From: Rhodospirillaceae bacterium | GTDB taxonomy: Bacteria; Pseudomonadota; Alphaproteobacteria; TMED109 | Direction of reading: 5' to 3' | Assembly (NCBI GenBank): GCA_902571315.1 | Contig: CACGBM010000001.1 | Coordinates: 1-64,000, forward strand | DNA length: 64,000 bases | Part shown: piece after piece, positions 1 to 12,289 of the stretch | Numbering within the stretch: the first letter of the stretch is position 1 | Layout: the number at the start of each line of letters is the position of its first letter | The notes under the pieces: generated by a model | The model's database searches: none | What the model saw: only the letters and a program-made list of their open reading frames with translations | What the model was told of the DNA's origin: nothing | Made by a program: the position numbers and the translations under genes

Positions 1-1
1 A

Positions 2-619
2 GAAGCAGCTTGTGTTTCAGTTCATGGTGCAAATAGGCTTGGATCTAATTCGTTGTTAGACTTAGTTGTTTTTGGGAGAAGTGTTGCAAAGCACATCTCA
101 AATGAATTTAAAGATAATGGGAAACTACCTCCAAAACAAAAAAAATCTGAGGAGCAATGTCTAGATAGATTTGATAACATCAGGTTTTCTAAAGGAGAGG
201 TTTCGGTTTCTGATATTAGGTTAAAAATGCAAAAAACTATGCAATCTTATTGTGCTGTATTTAGAACGGGAGAGGGCCTAAAGAAAGGTAATAAAGAAAT
301 TGAAAAAGTAGTAACCGAATTTAATCACATAGGAACTAAAGACAAATCACTAATTTGGAATACAGACCTTTTAGAAACTCTAGAACTCCAAAACTTACTG
401 CAACAAGCTATGGTCACTATGAAATCTGCAGATAACAGAAAAGAAAGCAGAGGAGCACATGCAAGAGACGACTACAAAGAAAGGAACGATGAGGATTGGT
501 TATTTCATACTTTAGCATGGTTGAAAGATAATGATATTAAAATGGGAAGCAGACCTGTTACCTTGAGAGCTATGTCTAATGAAGTTCAATCTTTTCCACC
601 AAAGGCAAGAGTTTACTAG
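2..619 (+). CDS. sdhA: Succinate dehydrogenase flavoprotein subunit, C-terminal part (5' end outside window)
   Basis: This is the FAD subunit of respiratory complex II, which oxidises succinate to fumarate on the cytoplasmic face of the membrane. The reading frame is open from base 2, so the gene starts before the window; the apparent TTG start at 53 is internal. The visible 205 residues begin with the conserved [14 protein letters not shown] segment and include the SRGAHARDD substrate-loop region and the capping-domain C-terminus with HTLAW, all typical of SdhA. The stop TAG shares one base with the GTG start of sdhB, so the two are translationally coupled. Missing residues cannot be assessed. 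Family assignment is very secure. Confidence 0.97.
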   Translation, partial: EAACVSVHGANRLGSNSLLDLVVFGRSVAKHISNEFKDNGKLPPKQKKSEEQCLDRFDNIRFSKGEVSVSDIRLKMQKTMQSYCAVFRTGEGLKKGNKEIEKVVTEFNHIGTKDKSLIWNTDLLETLELQNLLQQAMVTMKSADNRKESRGAHARDDYKERNDEDWLFHTLAWLKDNDIKMGSRPVTLRAMSNEVQSFPPKARVY

Positions 620-1392
620 TGGTTGAATTATTATTGCCAAAAAATTCTAAGGTTGTAAAAGGTGATCATTACACTGAAAAGGGATCTAAAAAAAGTTTAA
701 AAACTTTTTTGATTTATAGGTATGATCCAGATAAATCAGAACAACCAAGAATAGATAGATATGATGTAGATCTCAGTAATACAGGTCCAATGGTTCTAGA
801 CGCCTTAATTAAGATTAAAAATGATATTGATCCTTCCATTACATTCAGAAGATCATGCAGAGAAGGCGTATGTGGAAGCTGTTCTATGAATATAGATGGA
901 ACCAATACATTAGCTTGCACTAAATATGTTAATGATGTTAAAGGTGATGTAAAAATTTTTCCATTACCTCATATGCCAGTAATAAAAGATTTAGTTCCTG
1001 ACTTAAAAGATATTTACAAACAATATAGTTCTATAGAGCCTTGGCTTAAAACTTCTGAAAAACCTGAGAGAGAAATTAAACAGTCACCTGAGGAGAGAAA
1101 AGAGTTAGATGGATTATATGAATGTATTATGTGTTTTTGTTGTTCTACTAGTTGCCCTAGCTATTGGTGGAACGGAGATAAATACCTAGGTCCAGCAGTA
1201 TTACTTCAAGCTTGGAGGTGGATAGCTGACAGCAGAGATGAAGCTACTCAAGAGAGATTAGACAGTTTAGAAGATTCTTTCAAGTTGTATAGGTGCCATA
1301 CTATAATGAATTGTACAAAAACTTGTCCCAAAGGTTTAAACCCTGCTAAAGCAATAGCTAAAATCAAAAAAAAGATATTGGCTAAAACTTGA
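619..1392 (+). CDS. sdhB: Succinate dehydrogenase iron-sulfur subunit
   Basis: This is the electron-transfer subunit of complex II, passing electrons from SdhA-bound FAD to ubiquinone. The 257 residues show all three cluster sites: [2Fe-2S] cysteines C80, C85, C88 and C100 (CREGVCGSC...C), [4Fe-4S] cysteines near C169, C172, C175 and C179 in [12 protein letters not shown], and the [3Fe-4S] set C226, C232 and C236 in [14 protein letters not shown]. Length and motif order are normal. The start is GTG overlapping the sdhA stop by one base; the N-terminus [12 protein letters not shown] matches the usual alphaproteobacterial beginning. Its 3' end overlaps the next gene by 4 bases. Confidence 0.98.
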   Translation: MVELLLPKNSKVVKGDHYTEKGSKKSLKTFLIYRYDPDKSEQPRIDRYDVDLSNTGPMVLDALIKIKNDIDPSITFRRSCREGVCGSCSMNIDGTNTLACTKYVNDVKGDVKIFPLPHMPVIKDLVPDLKDIYKQYSSIEPWLKTSEKPEREIKQSPEERKELDGLYECIMCFCCSTSCPSYWWNGDKYLGPAVLLQAWRWIADSRDEATQERLDSLEDSFKLYRCHTIMNCTKTCPKGLNPAKAIAKIKKKILAKT

Positions 1393-2327
1393 TAGGTTTT
1401 TTTTACCTAGCGCTTGGTATTTCTTTACTATATTTTAGTGGTGACTGGCTTGTAGCTGGTTCTACTTCTTTAGCGAGACACATGAAAGTAAAGCCTTTTG
1501 TAATTGCTTTAACACTAGTAGCATTTGGAACTTCAGCTCCTGAGTTAGCAATTTCTGTACACTCTGCACTTAAAGGCTATGAAGGAATAACCCTTGGAAA
1601 TATAGTAGGATCTAATATTGCTAATGTATTATTTGCTCTGCCTTTAGCATTTTTAATTAAAATTCCTAAAAAATGTGATCTGAAAAACATAGATCACTCT
1701 TATCTTTTAATTTCAACTTTCATCTATATTTTTATAATTCTTTTTGTTGGAAGTTTTAATAAAGTTTCTGGTTTACTGATGCTACTTTTGTTATTTTCTT
1801 ACTTAGCATTTATATTATATGAAGCGTCAAAAGGTTTAAGAAATATTGACACTGAAGATATAGAGAAAAACGTAAGTTTTAAAAAATCAATATTATTTTC
1901 AATATCAGGTTTAGTAGGAATTATAGTGGGAGCTCAAGTTTTAGTTAAAGGTGCAGTTATAACAGCAAGTTCATTTGGAGTATCAGAAACTATCATAGGA
2001 TTAACTGTTGTGGCATTAGGTACCTCCATTCCAGAAGTGGTAACTTCTATGGTTGCTGCCTATAGAGGTCAAATTGGTTTTGTATTAGGAGCAATATTAG
2101 GATCAAATCTTTTTAACTTATTAGCTATTACAGGAATAGCTTCAATAATTACAGCGATAAATACCAGTAATGTTTTAGATAAGATTGATATTTATTATCT
2201 AATTTTTTCTACAATAATATTTATTTTAATATCTTTATTATTGAAGTATTTGAATAAAAAATTAATTTTTGTTGTATTGATTTCTTATTTTATTTATGTA
2301 GTATTTATCTATTTAAGGATGGAATAA
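1389..2327 (+). CDS. Calcium/sodium antiporter family protein (CaCA, YrbG-like)
   Basis: This inner-membrane cation exchanger has about ten hydrophobic segments and the two inverted alpha-repeats that define the CaCA superfamily. Repeat 1 near residues 35-75 has [17 protein letters not shown] followed by [13 protein letters not shown]; repeat 2 near residues 200-245 has [17 protein letters not shown] followed by [14 protein letters not shown]. The acidic residues in both GTSxPE motifs are the ion ligands of the family. Length (312 aa) is normal for bacterial YrbG-type proteins. The start is TTG, overlapping the sdhB stop by 4 bases (TTGA). Its place between sdhB and mmsA is unusual, and the transported ion cannot be read from sequence. 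Confidence 0.9.
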   Translation: MIGFFYLALGISLLYFSGDWLVAGSTSLARHMKVKPFVIALTLVAFGTSAPELAISVHSALKGYEGITLGNIVGSNIANVLFALPLAFLIKIPKKCDLKNIDHSYLLISTFIYIFIILFVGSFNKVSGLLMLLLLFSYLAFILYEASKGLRNIDTEDIEKNVSFKKSILFSISGLVGIIVGAQVLVKGAVITASSFGVSETIIGLTVVALGTSIPEVVTSMVAAYRGQIGFVLGAILGSNLFNLLAITGIASIITAINTSNVLDKIDIYYLIFSTIIFILISLLLKYLNKKLIFVVLISYFIYVVFIYLRME

Positions 2328-2334
2328 AAAATTT

Positions 2335-3825
2335 ATGGATTTAATAAAACATTATATTAACGGCGCGGATATTCATGGAGGAAGTAGACAAGGAGATGTT
2401 TATAACCCAGCTATAGGAGAAGTTGTATCTAAGGTTACATTAGGTGACTTAGAGGTAGTGAATAATGCTATTGAAATTTCTAAGAAAGTATTAGAAAAAT
2501 GGAGGTACACCACACCCGCAAAAAGAGCTTCTATAATGTTTAATTATAAAAAGTTACTTGAAGATAATTCAGTGAGAATTGCAGAGTTGGTATCTAAAGA
2601 ACATGGAAAAACAATAGAAGATGCAAAGGGATCATTACAAAGAGGTATCGAAGTAGTAGAGTACGCATGTGGTATACCTAATCTTTTAAAAGGCGAATAC
2701 TCTAATCAAGTTGGATCAGGAATTGATACATTTTCAATGAAGCAGGAACTTGGTATTTGTGCAGGTATAACTCCATTTAATTTTCCAGTTATGATTCCTT
2801 TATGGATGTTTCCTCTTGCAACAGCATGCGGTAATGCATTTATTTTAAAACCGTCAGAGAGAGATCCTTCAAGTTCTATTGAATTAGTAAGGTTATTTGA
2901 AGAGGCAGGAGCACCTCCGGGTTTAGTTAATGTTGTAAACGGAGATAAAGAAGTAGTTGATGCATTAATTGAGCACAGAGAAGTAAAAGCAATTAGCTTT
3001 GTAGGTTCTAGTAAAGTGGCTTCATATATATATCAAAAGTCTGCGAGTTATAACAAAAGGGTTCAAGCATTGGGAAGTGCTAAGAATCATATGCTAGTTA
3101 TGCCAGACGCTGATATTGAACAAGCCTCAGATGCTTTAATAGGAGCTGCATTCGGCTCAGCTGGTGAAAGATGCATGGCAATATCCGTAGCTGTCGCTAT
3201 AGGAGACTCAGCTGATAAGCTAATTGAAAATATTACTCCCAAAATTAATAACATTAAAGTTGGTCCATATAATGATGAATCTTCAGACATGGGTCCCGTA
3301 GTAAGTAAAGATGCATATGATAGAATTAATAGTTTAATTGAAAGCGGAGTTGAGGAGGGTGCCAAGTTAATTGTTGATAGAAGAAATATAAAGTTACAAG
3401 GTTATGAAAATGGTTATTTCATAGGGCCATGTTTATTTGATAATGTTAAAGATAACATGAAAATATATAAAGAAGAAATTTTTGGTCCAGTACTTAGCAT
3501 TGTGAGGGCAAAAAACTATGAAGAAGGATTACAATTAGTTAAAGATAATCCTTATGGTAATGGGTGCTCTATTTTTACTAGAGATGGTGACACAGCAAGA
3601 AATTTTTCAAGCGAGGCTAATATAGGAATGGTTGGTGTTAATATTCCTATTCCAGTTCCAGTAGCATATTTTAGTTTTGGCGGATGGAAAAACTCAATCT
3701 TTGGAGGGCACAATGCTTATGGAATGGAAGCAATTAGATTTTATACGCATACAAAAACTATAACCTCTAAATGGCCAGAGGGTATAAGATCTGGTGCCCA
3801 GTTTACTATGCCTACATTAGGTTAA
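2335..3825 (+). CDS. mmsA: CoA-acylating methylmalonate-semialdehyde dehydrogenase
   Basis: This NAD-dependent aldehyde dehydrogenase converts methylmalonate semialdehyde to propionyl-CoA and malonate semialdehyde to acetyl-CoA, in valine and beta-alanine catabolism. Family features are GICAGITPFNFPVMIPLWMF (cofactor and substrate region), the GSSKV Rossmann segment and the catalytic cysteine C280 in GERCMAI. GERCM rather than the usual GQxC motif marks the MmsA branch. Length (496 aa) is normal. It fits functionally with the omega-amino-acid aminotransferase at 34.6 kb, which makes malonate semialdehyde, and with methylmalonyl-CoA mutase at the right edge. Its stop lies one base before the likely true ATG of zapE. 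Confidence 0.95.
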   Translation: MDLIKHYINGADIHGGSRQGDVYNPAIGEVVSKVTLGDLEVVNNAIEISKKVLEKWRYTTPAKRASIMFNYKKLLEDNSVRIAELVSKEHGKTIEDAKGSLQRGIEVVEYACGIPNLLKGEYSNQVGSGIDTFSMKQELGICAGITPFNFPVMIPLWMFPLATACGNAFILKPSERDPSSSIELVRLFEEAGAPPGLVNVVNGDKEVVDALIEHREVKAISFVGSSKVASYIYQKSASYNKRVQALGSAKNHMLVMPDADIEQASDALIGAAFGSAGERCMAISVAVAIGDSADKLIENITPKINNIKVGPYNDESSDMGPVVSKDAYDRINSLIESGVEEGAKLIVDRRNIKLQGYENGYFIGPCLFDNVKDNMKIYKEEIFGPVLSIVRAKNYEEGLQLVKDNPYGNGCSIFTRDGDTARNFSSEANIGMVGVNIPIPVPVAYFSFGGWKNSIFGGHNAYGMEAIRFYTHTKTITSKWPEGIRSGAQFTMPTLG

Positions 3826-3826
3826 T

Positions 3827-3909
3827 ATGGAGACCTACAAAAAATTTACTCTAATTTATAAAGAGCAAATTAAAAAAAAAAAATAAATTTTTTTCCTTTT
3901 CAATCTAGT
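3827..3909 (+). other. Probable displaced N-terminus of zapE, separated by a 12-A run
   Basis: An ATG at 3827, one base after the mmsA stop, opens a frame encoding METYKKFTLIYKEQIKKKK before a TAA. The break lies in a run of 12 A's (3872-3883). Downstream of the run the zapE frame is already open and reads INFFPFQSS directly into the annotated start. One extra A, or two fewer, would fuse the segments into a normal ZapE N-terminus. Either the assembled run length is wrong, or RNA polymerase slippage on poly-A restores the frame, or the gene is damaged. Confidence 0.7.
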
Positions 3910-5890
<1,981 letters not shown>

Positions 5891-5891
5891 T

Positions 5892-7055
5892 ATGAATATT
5901 CATGAATATCAGGCCAAACAACTATTCAGTTCTTATGGTATCAATGTTCTAAAAGGAGATATTGCATTTAATGTTTATGATGCTGTTAAAATTGCAGAAA
6001 GTATCGATTCAAAAAAATGGGTAGTAAAAGCTCAAATACATGCAGGGGGTAGAGGCAAAGGTGGAGGAGTTAAAATAGCTAACTCTATTAAAGAGGTAGA
6101 AGAATATTCTAATAATATTTTAGGCATGAATCTTATTACTCCACAAACGGGAGTTGTAGGAAAAAAAGTTTTAAAAGTTTATGTAGAAGAAGGCTGTCAA
6201 ATTAAAAAAGAATATTATTTAGGTATTGTTTTAGACAGGGCAAAAGGTAAATTTGTGATGATGGCTTCAACTGAGGGTGGAATGGAAATAGAAAAAGTAG
6301 CAGAAGAAATGCCCGAAAAAATAATCAAAGTTATTTTGGATCCCTTAATGGGTTTAAATGGTTTTCAAGCGCGACAACTTTCATTTGCTTTAGAAATTCC
6401 TAAAGAGGCGATGAAAGATTTTGTAAGACAGGTGACTCTATTGTCCAATATAGCAGTTGAAAAAGATTTTACTTTAGTTGAAATAAATCCACTTATTCTA
6501 ACAGAAGATAATAAGGTAATTGCATTAGATGCGAAGGTTAATATTGATGATAATGCATTATTTAGAAACCCTGATTTAAAAGAACTATTAGATGAGTCTG
6601 AAGTAGACCCAAAAGAATTAGAAGCAGAAAAATATGATTTAAGCTACGTAAAACTTGATGGTAAATTAGGTTGTATGGTAAATGGTGCTGGTTTGGCGAT
6701 GGCAACTATGGATATTATTAAACTAAAAGGATCTTCTCCTGCAAATTTTTTAGATGTAGGAGGAGGTGCTTCAAAAGAAAAGGTATCTGGTGCTTTAAAA
6801 ATTATAATATCAGATAAAGATGTTAAAGCTATATTAATCAATATATTCGGTGGCATTATGAGATGTGATATTATAGCAGAAGGCATTGTTGAAGCTGTTA
6901 ATGAAATGAAACTAGATAAACCTCTGATAGTAAGATTAGAAGGTACTAATGTTGAAAGAGGTCAAGAAATTTTGAGTAATTCAGGGTTAGAGATAGTAAC
7001 AGCAAAAGATTTAGAGGATGCTGCAGAAAAAGCAGTCAGTATAGTTGAAAAATAA
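5892..7055 (+). CDS. sucC: Succinyl-CoA synthetase beta subunit (ADP-forming)
   Basis: With SucD this enzyme makes succinate from succinyl-CoA with substrate-level phosphorylation. The start [12 protein letters not shown] is diagnostic. The ATP-grasp domain shows [16 protein letters not shown] and VEINPL, and the C-terminal CoA-ligase domain shows [10 protein letters not shown] and [11 protein letters not shown], where the phosphohistidine docks. At 387 aa it has normal length. It directly follows mdh and is separated from sucD by 2 bases, so co-translation is likely. Confidence 0.98.
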   Translation: MNIHEYQAKQLFSSYGINVLKGDIAFNVYDAVKIAESIDSKKWVVKAQIHAGGRGKGGGVKIANSIKEVEEYSNNILGMNLITPQTGVVGKKVLKVYVEEGCQIKKEYYLGIVLDRAKGKFVMMASTEGGMEIEKVAEEMPEKIIKVILDPLMGLNGFQARQLSFALEIPKEAMKDFVRQVTLLSNIAVEKDFTLVEINPLILTEDNKVIALDAKVNIDDNALFRNPDLKELLDESEVDPKELEAEKYDLSYVKLDGKLGCMVNGAGLAMATMDIIKLKGSSPANFLDVGGGASKEKVSGALKIIISDKDVKAILINIFGGIMRCDIIAEGIVEAVNEMKLDKPLIVRLEGTNVERGQEILSNSGLEIVTAKDLEDAAEKAVSIVEK

Positions 7056-7057
7056 AT

Positions 7058-7930
7058 ATGTCAATATTAGTTGATAAAAATACTAAAGTAATTTGTCAGG
7101 GTTTCACAGGATCCCAAGGAACGTTCCATTCTGAACAAGCTATAAAATATGGTACCAATATGGTTGGCGGTGTTACTCCTGGTAGGGGAGGTGAAAAGCA
7201 TTTAGAATTACCAGTTTTTGATACTGTAATTGATGCAAAAAATAAAACTAAATGCGATGCTTCAGTTATTTATGTTCCTCCTCCCTTTGCTGCAGATGCA
7301 ATTTTAGAGGCGATAGATGCAGAAATAAGTTTAATAGTTTGTATTACTGAAGGAATACCACAACATGATATGAGTAAAGTAAAAAGAAAGTTAGATAATT
7401 CTGAAAGTAGATTGATTGGTCCTAATTGTCCAGGGATTATAACACCTGAAGAATGTAAAATTGGAATCATGCCTGGACATATTCATAAAAGGGGAGGAGT
7501 CGGAATTGTTTCTAAGTCTGGAACGTTAACTTATGAAGCAGTATATCAGACTACTCAAGCAGGGTTTGGTCAGTCATCTTGTGTAGGTATAGGAGGAGAT
7601 CCTATTCCTGGAACTAATTTTATAGATGTTTTAGATTTATTCTTAAAGGATGATAAAACAGACTCAATTATTATGATTGGTGAAATTGGGGGTACAGCTG
7701 AAGAAGAAGCAGCAGATTTTATAAAAAAGTCTAAAGTTAAAAAGCCTATCATTGCATTCATTGCCGGATTAACAGCGCCAAAAGGAAAAAGAATGGGACA
7801 TGCCGGAGCTATAATTTCTGGAGGCAAGGGGACAGCAGAAGATAAAATTGAAGCATTAAAGTCAGCTGATGTAAAAGTTACAGAATCTCCAGCGTTGATG
7901 GGAAAAACACTTTTTGAAATGTTGAGGTAG
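7058..7930 (+). CDS. sucD: Succinyl-CoA synthetase alpha subunit
   Basis: This is the CoA-binding and phospho-histidine subunit of succinyl-CoA synthetase. The N-terminal Rossmann fold shows [14 protein letters not shown] and GGVTPGRGG, and the CoA loop PNCPGIITP is present. The active-site histidine is H248 in [15 protein letters not shown]. Length (290 aa) is standard. It pairs with sucC 2 bases upstream and precedes sucA by 11 bases. Confidence 0.98.
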   Translation: MSILVDKNTKVICQGFTGSQGTFHSEQAIKYGTNMVGGVTPGRGGEKHLELPVFDTVIDAKNKTKCDASVIYVPPPFAADAILEAIDAEISLIVCITEGIPQHDMSKVKRKLDNSESRLIGPNCPGIITPEECKIGIMPGHIHKRGGVGIVSKSGTLTYEAVYQTTQAGFGQSSCVGIGGDPIPGTNFIDVLDLFLKDDKTDSIIMIGEIGGTAEEEAADFIKKSKVKKPIIAFIAGLTAPKGKRMGHAGAIISGGKGTAEDKIEALKSADVKVTESPALMGKTLFEMLR

Positions 7931-7941
7931 ACTTTAAAAAA

Positions 7942-10725
7942 ATGGAAGTTCAATCTAATTTAAAAAAAATTCAAGAGTTATACAAAGAATATAAAACAAA
8001 TAAAAATAATATTGATGATAATTGGATAAGTTTTTTTGATGATCTTACTGAAGAAGCATCTGATTTTTTAGAAGAAAATTCCAACCATATTATTACTAAT
8101 AAAGGCCAAAGTTTTAACAATAATTCACAAGATAATGAGTATACAGCTAACTCCTTAAGAGCTAGATTGTTAATTAGAGCTTATAGAATAGCAGGACACC
8201 TTAAGGCAGATCTTGACCCACTAGAATTAACAGAACAAAAGTATATTCCTGATCTAGATCCTAAGACATATGGTATAGATGACAATGATATGGATAAGGA
8301 CGTTTTTATTGATGGAGTTTTTGGTATTAATACTATAACTATTAGGGAATTAATAGGAATCCTAGAAAAATATTATTGTGGAAAAATAGGTGTTCAATTT
8401 ATGCATATCCAAGATAAAGAACAAAGAGATTGGATTATGGATAAAATAGAAAATATTAAACCTGATGAAATTTTCACTGAAAAGGGTAAACAAGCTATTT
8501 TAGAAAGATTAACTGCTGCTGAATTTTTTGAGACTTTCTTAGATAAAAAATATACTGGAACAAAAAGATTTGGTTTAGAAGGGGGAGAGTCTCTTATTCC
8601 TGCTCTAGAACAGATACTTAAATATGGAGGTAAAAACGGAATAGAAGAAGTAGTTCTAGGTATGCCTCATAGAGGTAGATTAAATGTGTTAGCAAACTTT
8701 ATGAAAAAACCTTTCTCTGCGATATTTTCAGAGTTTCAAGGTAATGCATCTAACCCTGATGATGTTCAAGGATCAGGAGATGTAAAGTATCATTTGGGTA
8801 CATCTTCAGATAGACATTTTGATAATATAAAAGTTCACTTATCTTTGACAGCAAATCCATCTCATCTTGAAGCAGTAAACCCTGTGGTAGTAGGAAAGGT
8901 TAGGGCAAAGCAAGATCAAAAAAAAGATATAGACAGAAAAAAAGTTGTGGGGTTACTTATGCATGGAGATGCTGCTTTCTCAGGACAAGGGTTAGTTCCT
9001 GAAACATTAGACTTATCAGGACTAAAAGGCTATAAAACTGGAGGAACTATACATTTTATAGTTAATAATCAAATCGGGTTTACCACTAACCCAACTTTTT
9101 CTAGATCTGGACCTTATTGTTCTGATGTAGCATTAATGGTTGAAGCACCAATTTTTCATGTAAATGGAGATGATCCTGAAGCAGTTGTTTACGCTGCAAG
9201 AATAGCAACAGAATTCAGGCAAAAATTTAATAAAGATGTAGTTATAGATATGTTTTGTTATAGAAGGCAAGGTCACAATGAGAGTGATGAGCCTGCATTT
9301 ACTCAACCACTTATGTATAAAAAGATAAAGGAACATCAGACTACTAGAAAGCTTTATGCAGATAAATTAATTGAGCAAAAAGTTATTACTGAAAAAGAAG
9401 TTAACGACTTATTAGCTACTTGGTCAGACAACTTAGAAAAAGATTTAGAAATAGGAAAAAACTTTAAACCTAATAAAGCTGACTGGTTAGAGGGCTCTTG
9501 GGCAGGGTTAGAAAAAAAGGGCGTAGAAAAACCATTTACTGTAACAGGGCTGAAAAAAAAATTTATTAAAGATATAGGAAAAAAAATAACAGAAGTTCCT
9601 GATGATTTTAAAATTAATAGAAAAGTTTTAAGACAACTTCAAAAAAGGTATAAAAATATTTCTGAGGAAAAAGGAATTGATTGGGCAACTGCTGAAGCTT
9701 TAGCTTTTGCAACCTTACTTGACCAAGGAATAAGTGTCAGGCTATCGGGCCAAGACTGCGGAAGAGGTACTTTTTCTCAAAGACATGCAATTGTAATTGA
9801 TCAAGAAAACGAAGAAAAATTTTCTACTCTGAATAAAGTTGTAAAAAATGGAAGCAGGATAGAGATAGTAGATAGTCCATTATCCGAAGCTGCAGTTTTA
9901 GGTTTTGAATATGGCTATACACTTGCTGACCCTAAGACTTTAGTTTTATGGGAAGCGCAATTTGGAGATTTTGCAAACGGTGCTCAACTGATAATAGACC
10001 AATTTATTGTTTCAGGGGAATCTAAATGGCTAAGAATGTCTGGGCTTACAATTTTGCTACCTCATGGTTATGAAGGTCAAGGGCCTGAGCACTCATCTGG
10101 AAGAGTAGAAAGGTTTTTGCAAATGGCAGCTGAAGATAATATACAAGTAGTTAACTGTACTGCTCCATCTAATTATTTCCATGTTCTAAGAAGGCAAATG
10201 TTAAGAAAATTTAGAAAGCCATTAATAATTTTTACACCAAAATCATTGCTAAGACATAAAGAAGCTGTATCTGATTTAGTAGATTTTACTGAAGAGTCCA
10301 AGTTCCAGAAAATAATAGTCAATGCAGATAATATAAATAGTTCAGTTAAACGAGTAATTTTTTGTACTGGTAAGATATATTATGACATCAAGGAAAAAAT
10401 TAATAAAGAAGAACAAACAAAGACTGTAATTATTAGAGTAGAACAATTATACCCTTTCCCAAAGGAACTAATTTTAGAAAGTATAAAAGATTATAAAGAA
10501 GCTTATTTTGTTTGGTGTCAAGAAGAGCCTCAAAATATGGGAGCTTGGTTTTTTGTATCCTCAGAAATAAGTGAAATTTTAGAAAAAAATAATTTTAAAA
10601 ATAAAAAGTTATATTACTCAGGGAGAAAAAGCTCAGCTTCTACTGCCACTGGTTTATTTAAAAGGCATGTTATTGAACAAGAAGAATTAATTAATTCACT
10701 TTTTAGGGATTTTAAAAATGAGTAA
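7942..10725 (+). CDS. sucA: 2-oxoglutarate dehydrogenase E1 component
   Basis: This thiamine-diphosphate-dependent E1 component decarboxylates 2-oxoglutarate and passes the succinyl group to the lipoyl domains of SucB. The 927 residues include GMPHRGRLNVL, HLEAVNPVVVGKVRAKQ, the ThDP site HGDAAFSGQG followed by FIVNNQIGFTTNP, and the C-terminal transketolase-like domain with SGQDCGRGTFSQRHA and LPHGYEGQGPEHSS. The N-terminal segment that docks to E2 (about the first 50 residues) is kept. Its last 8 bases overlap the start of sucB, fixing E1:E2 translation. Confidence 0.98.
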   Translation: MEVQSNLKKIQELYKEYKTNKNNIDDNWISFFDDLTEEASDFLEENSNHIITNKGQSFNNNSQDNEYTANSLRARLLIRAYRIAGHLKADLDPLELTEQKYIPDLDPKTYGIDDNDMDKDVFIDGVFGINTITIRELIGILEKYYCGKIGVQFMHIQDKEQRDWIMDKIENIKPDEIFTEKGKQAILERLTAAEFFETFLDKKYTGTKRFGLEGGESLIPALEQILKYGGKNGIEEVVLGMPHRGRLNVLANFMKKPFSAIFSEFQGNASNPDDVQGSGDVKYHLGTSSDRHFDNIKVHLSLTANPSHLEAVNPVVVGKVRAKQDQKKDIDRKKVVGLLMHGDAAFSGQGLVPETLDLSGLKGYKTGGTIHFIVNNQIGFTTNPTFSRSGPYCSDVALMVEAPIFHVNGDDPEAVVYAARIATEFRQKFNKDVVIDMFCYRRQGHNESDEPAFTQPLMYKKIKEHQTTRKLYADKLIEQKVITEKEVNDLLATWSDNLEKDLEIGKNFKPNKADWLEGSWAGLEKKGVEKPFTVTGLKKKFIKDIGKKITEVPDDFKINRKVLRQLQKRYKNISEEKGIDWATAEALAFATLLDQGISVRLSGQDCGRGTFSQRHAIVIDQENEEKFSTLNKVVKNGSRIEIVDSPLSEAAVLGFEYGYTLADPKTLVLWEAQFGDFANGAQLIIDQFIVSGESKWLRMSGLTILLPHGYEGQGPEHSSGRVERFLQMAAEDNIQVVNCTAPSNYFHVLRRQMLRKFRKPLIIFTPKSLLRHKEAVSDLVDFTEESKFQKIIVNADNINSSVKRVIFCTGKIYYDIKEKINKEEQTKTVIIRVEQLYPFPKELILESIKDYKEAYFVWCQEEPQNMGAWFFVSSEISEILEKNNFKNKKLYYSGRKSSASTATGLFKRHVIEQEELINSLFRDFKNE

Positions 10726-12289
10726 CTTAGATATAACAGTGCCTTCGCTAGGTGAGTCAATAACAGAAGCTGTAATAGCTAAATGGTTAAAAAAAGAAGG
10801 AGAAATAGTCAATAAAGATGAAGTTATTGCAGAATTAGAAACAGATAAAGTTACTCAAGAGATATATTCGCCAAAGACCGGTGTTATTAAGAAAATTTTT
10901 TTTCAGGAGGGCGAAGAGGTAAAAATTGGAGAAACTATAGTTAATATCGAAGAAAAGAATATTGATGAACAGAAAATAGAAGAAAAAGAAGTTAAGAATT
11001 CTAATGTTAGCGGAGAACAAAATAAAATTATAGTTCCGTCCCTAGGAGAGTCTATTTCAGAAGCATTAATCAGTAAATGGATGAAATCTGCTGGAGAGAA
11101 TGTGAAAAAAGGAGAACCTATTGTAGAGCTTGAAACAGATAAAGTAACACAAGAGTTATATGCAGAGAGTAGCGGAGTTTTAAAAGAAATCTTATTTAAT
11201 GAGCAAGAAGAAGTCAAAATAGGCGAAACAATTGGAGTAATTGATTTAATAGAACATGAAACTGAAGATACTATAGGAAGCGATCTAGTTAATACCAATG
11301 AAACTACAAAAGATATCAAAGAAGAAACGGAGAATGAAAAAGATTTAGATCCAACAAAAATTAAAAGAACTAGTCTTAATAATAAGATAGGGGTTAATGA
11401 TTTAAGGGAGTTTATACAGGATGTATCACTTTCACCATCTGCTAGAAAATTCATTAATGAAAGTAAAAATGAAATTAATAATTTAAATTCAATAGCCACC
11501 AATGGCAGAGTAACAAAAGAGAGTTTTAGTAATCTTAATATTGACTCGGGACTAAATGCTTTTTCTGCAAATGAAAATATTTTAAGTAATAGTACAGATG
11601 TAAGCAAACCTCTAAGTAAAATGAGACAAAGTATCGCACATAGACTTAAAGAAGCTCAGAATACGGCAGCTATGCTTACTACATTCAATGAAATAGATAT
11701 GGGAAACGTTATTTCTTTGAGAGCTAAATATAAAGATTATTTTTTAAAAAAATATGATACCAAACTTGGTTTTATGTCATTTTTTACTAAAGCATGTATT
11801 TCCGTATTAAAGGAAATTCCAGAAGTTAATGCTGAAATAAAAAATAATAATATAATTTACAAAAATAGATATGATATTGGAATAGCTGTGGGAACAGATA
11901 AAGGTTTAGTTGTTCCTGTATTAAGAAATGCTGATAAAATGAATTTTGCAGAAATAGAAAGTTCAATTGTAGAATATGGTAACCTAGCAAAAAATAATAA
12001 AATTACTATAGAACATATGAAAGATGGCACTTTTACTATTTCTAATGGTGGTGTTTATGGCTCTATGTTATCTACTCCTATTTTAAACCCTCCTCAATCA
12101 GGTATATTGGGTTTACATAATATAGTTAAAAGACCTGTAGTAGTAGAGAATGAAATTGTAATAAGGCCGGTAATGTACGTAGCATTAACATATGATCATC
12201 GAATCATAGATGGTAAACAAGCAGTTACCTTTTTAGTAAGGCTTAAACAGATAATTGAAAACCCCGAAGAAATGATTTTTGAAAAATGA
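10718..12289 (+). CDS. sucB: Dihydrolipoyl succinyltransferase E2 with two lipoyl domains
   Basis: This is the core of the 2-oxoglutarate dehydrogenase complex. Domain order is lipoyl domain 1 (about residues 4-78, lipoylated lysine K44 in ETDKVTQ), a Glu/Lys-rich linker, lipoyl domain 2 (about 103-176, lysine K142 in ETDKVTQ), a second acidic linker, a peripheral-subunit-binding domain around SLSPSARKFI, and the acyltransferase core ending with the catalytic YDHRIIDG motif. Most bacterial SucB proteins have one lipoyl domain, so 523 aa is longer than the usual ~400. The ETDKVTQ context is typical of SucB rather than of pyruvate E2, and the neighbours sucA and lpd agree. Confidence 0.96.
   Translation: MSNLDITVPSLGESITEAVIAKWLKKEGEIVNKDEVIAELETDKVTQEIYSPKTGVIKKIFFQEGEEVKIGETIVNIEEKNIDEQKIEEKEVKNSNVSGEQNKIIVPSLGESISEALISKWMKSAGENVKKGEPIVELETDKVTQELYAESSGVLKEILFNEQEEVKIGETIGVIDLIEHETEDTIGSDLVNTNETTKDIKEETENEKDLDPTKIKRTSLNNKIGVNDLREFIQDVSLSPSARKFINESKNEINNLNSIATNGRVTKESFSNLNIDSGLNAFSANENILSNSTDVSKPLSKMRQSIAHRLKEAQNTAAMLTTFNEIDMGNVISLRAKYKDYFLKKYDTKLGFMSFFTKACISVLKEIPEVNAEIKNNNIIYKNRYDIGIAVGTDKGLVVPVLRNADKMNFAEIESSIVEYGNLAKNNKITIEHMKDGTFTISNGGVYGSMLSTPILNPPQSGILGLHNIVKRPVVVENEIVIRPVMYVALTYDHRIIDGKQAVTFLVRLKQIIENPEEMIFEK

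Noticed and set aside
53-619. Separate small gene starting at TTG 53
   Set aside because: The frame is open to base 2 and encodes continuous SdhA sequence upstream of that TTG.
10903-11607. Long 234-codon open frame antisense to sucB
   Set aside because: It is a compositional shadow of the lipoyl and linker region, serine/leucine-rich, without ribosome site or family resemblance.
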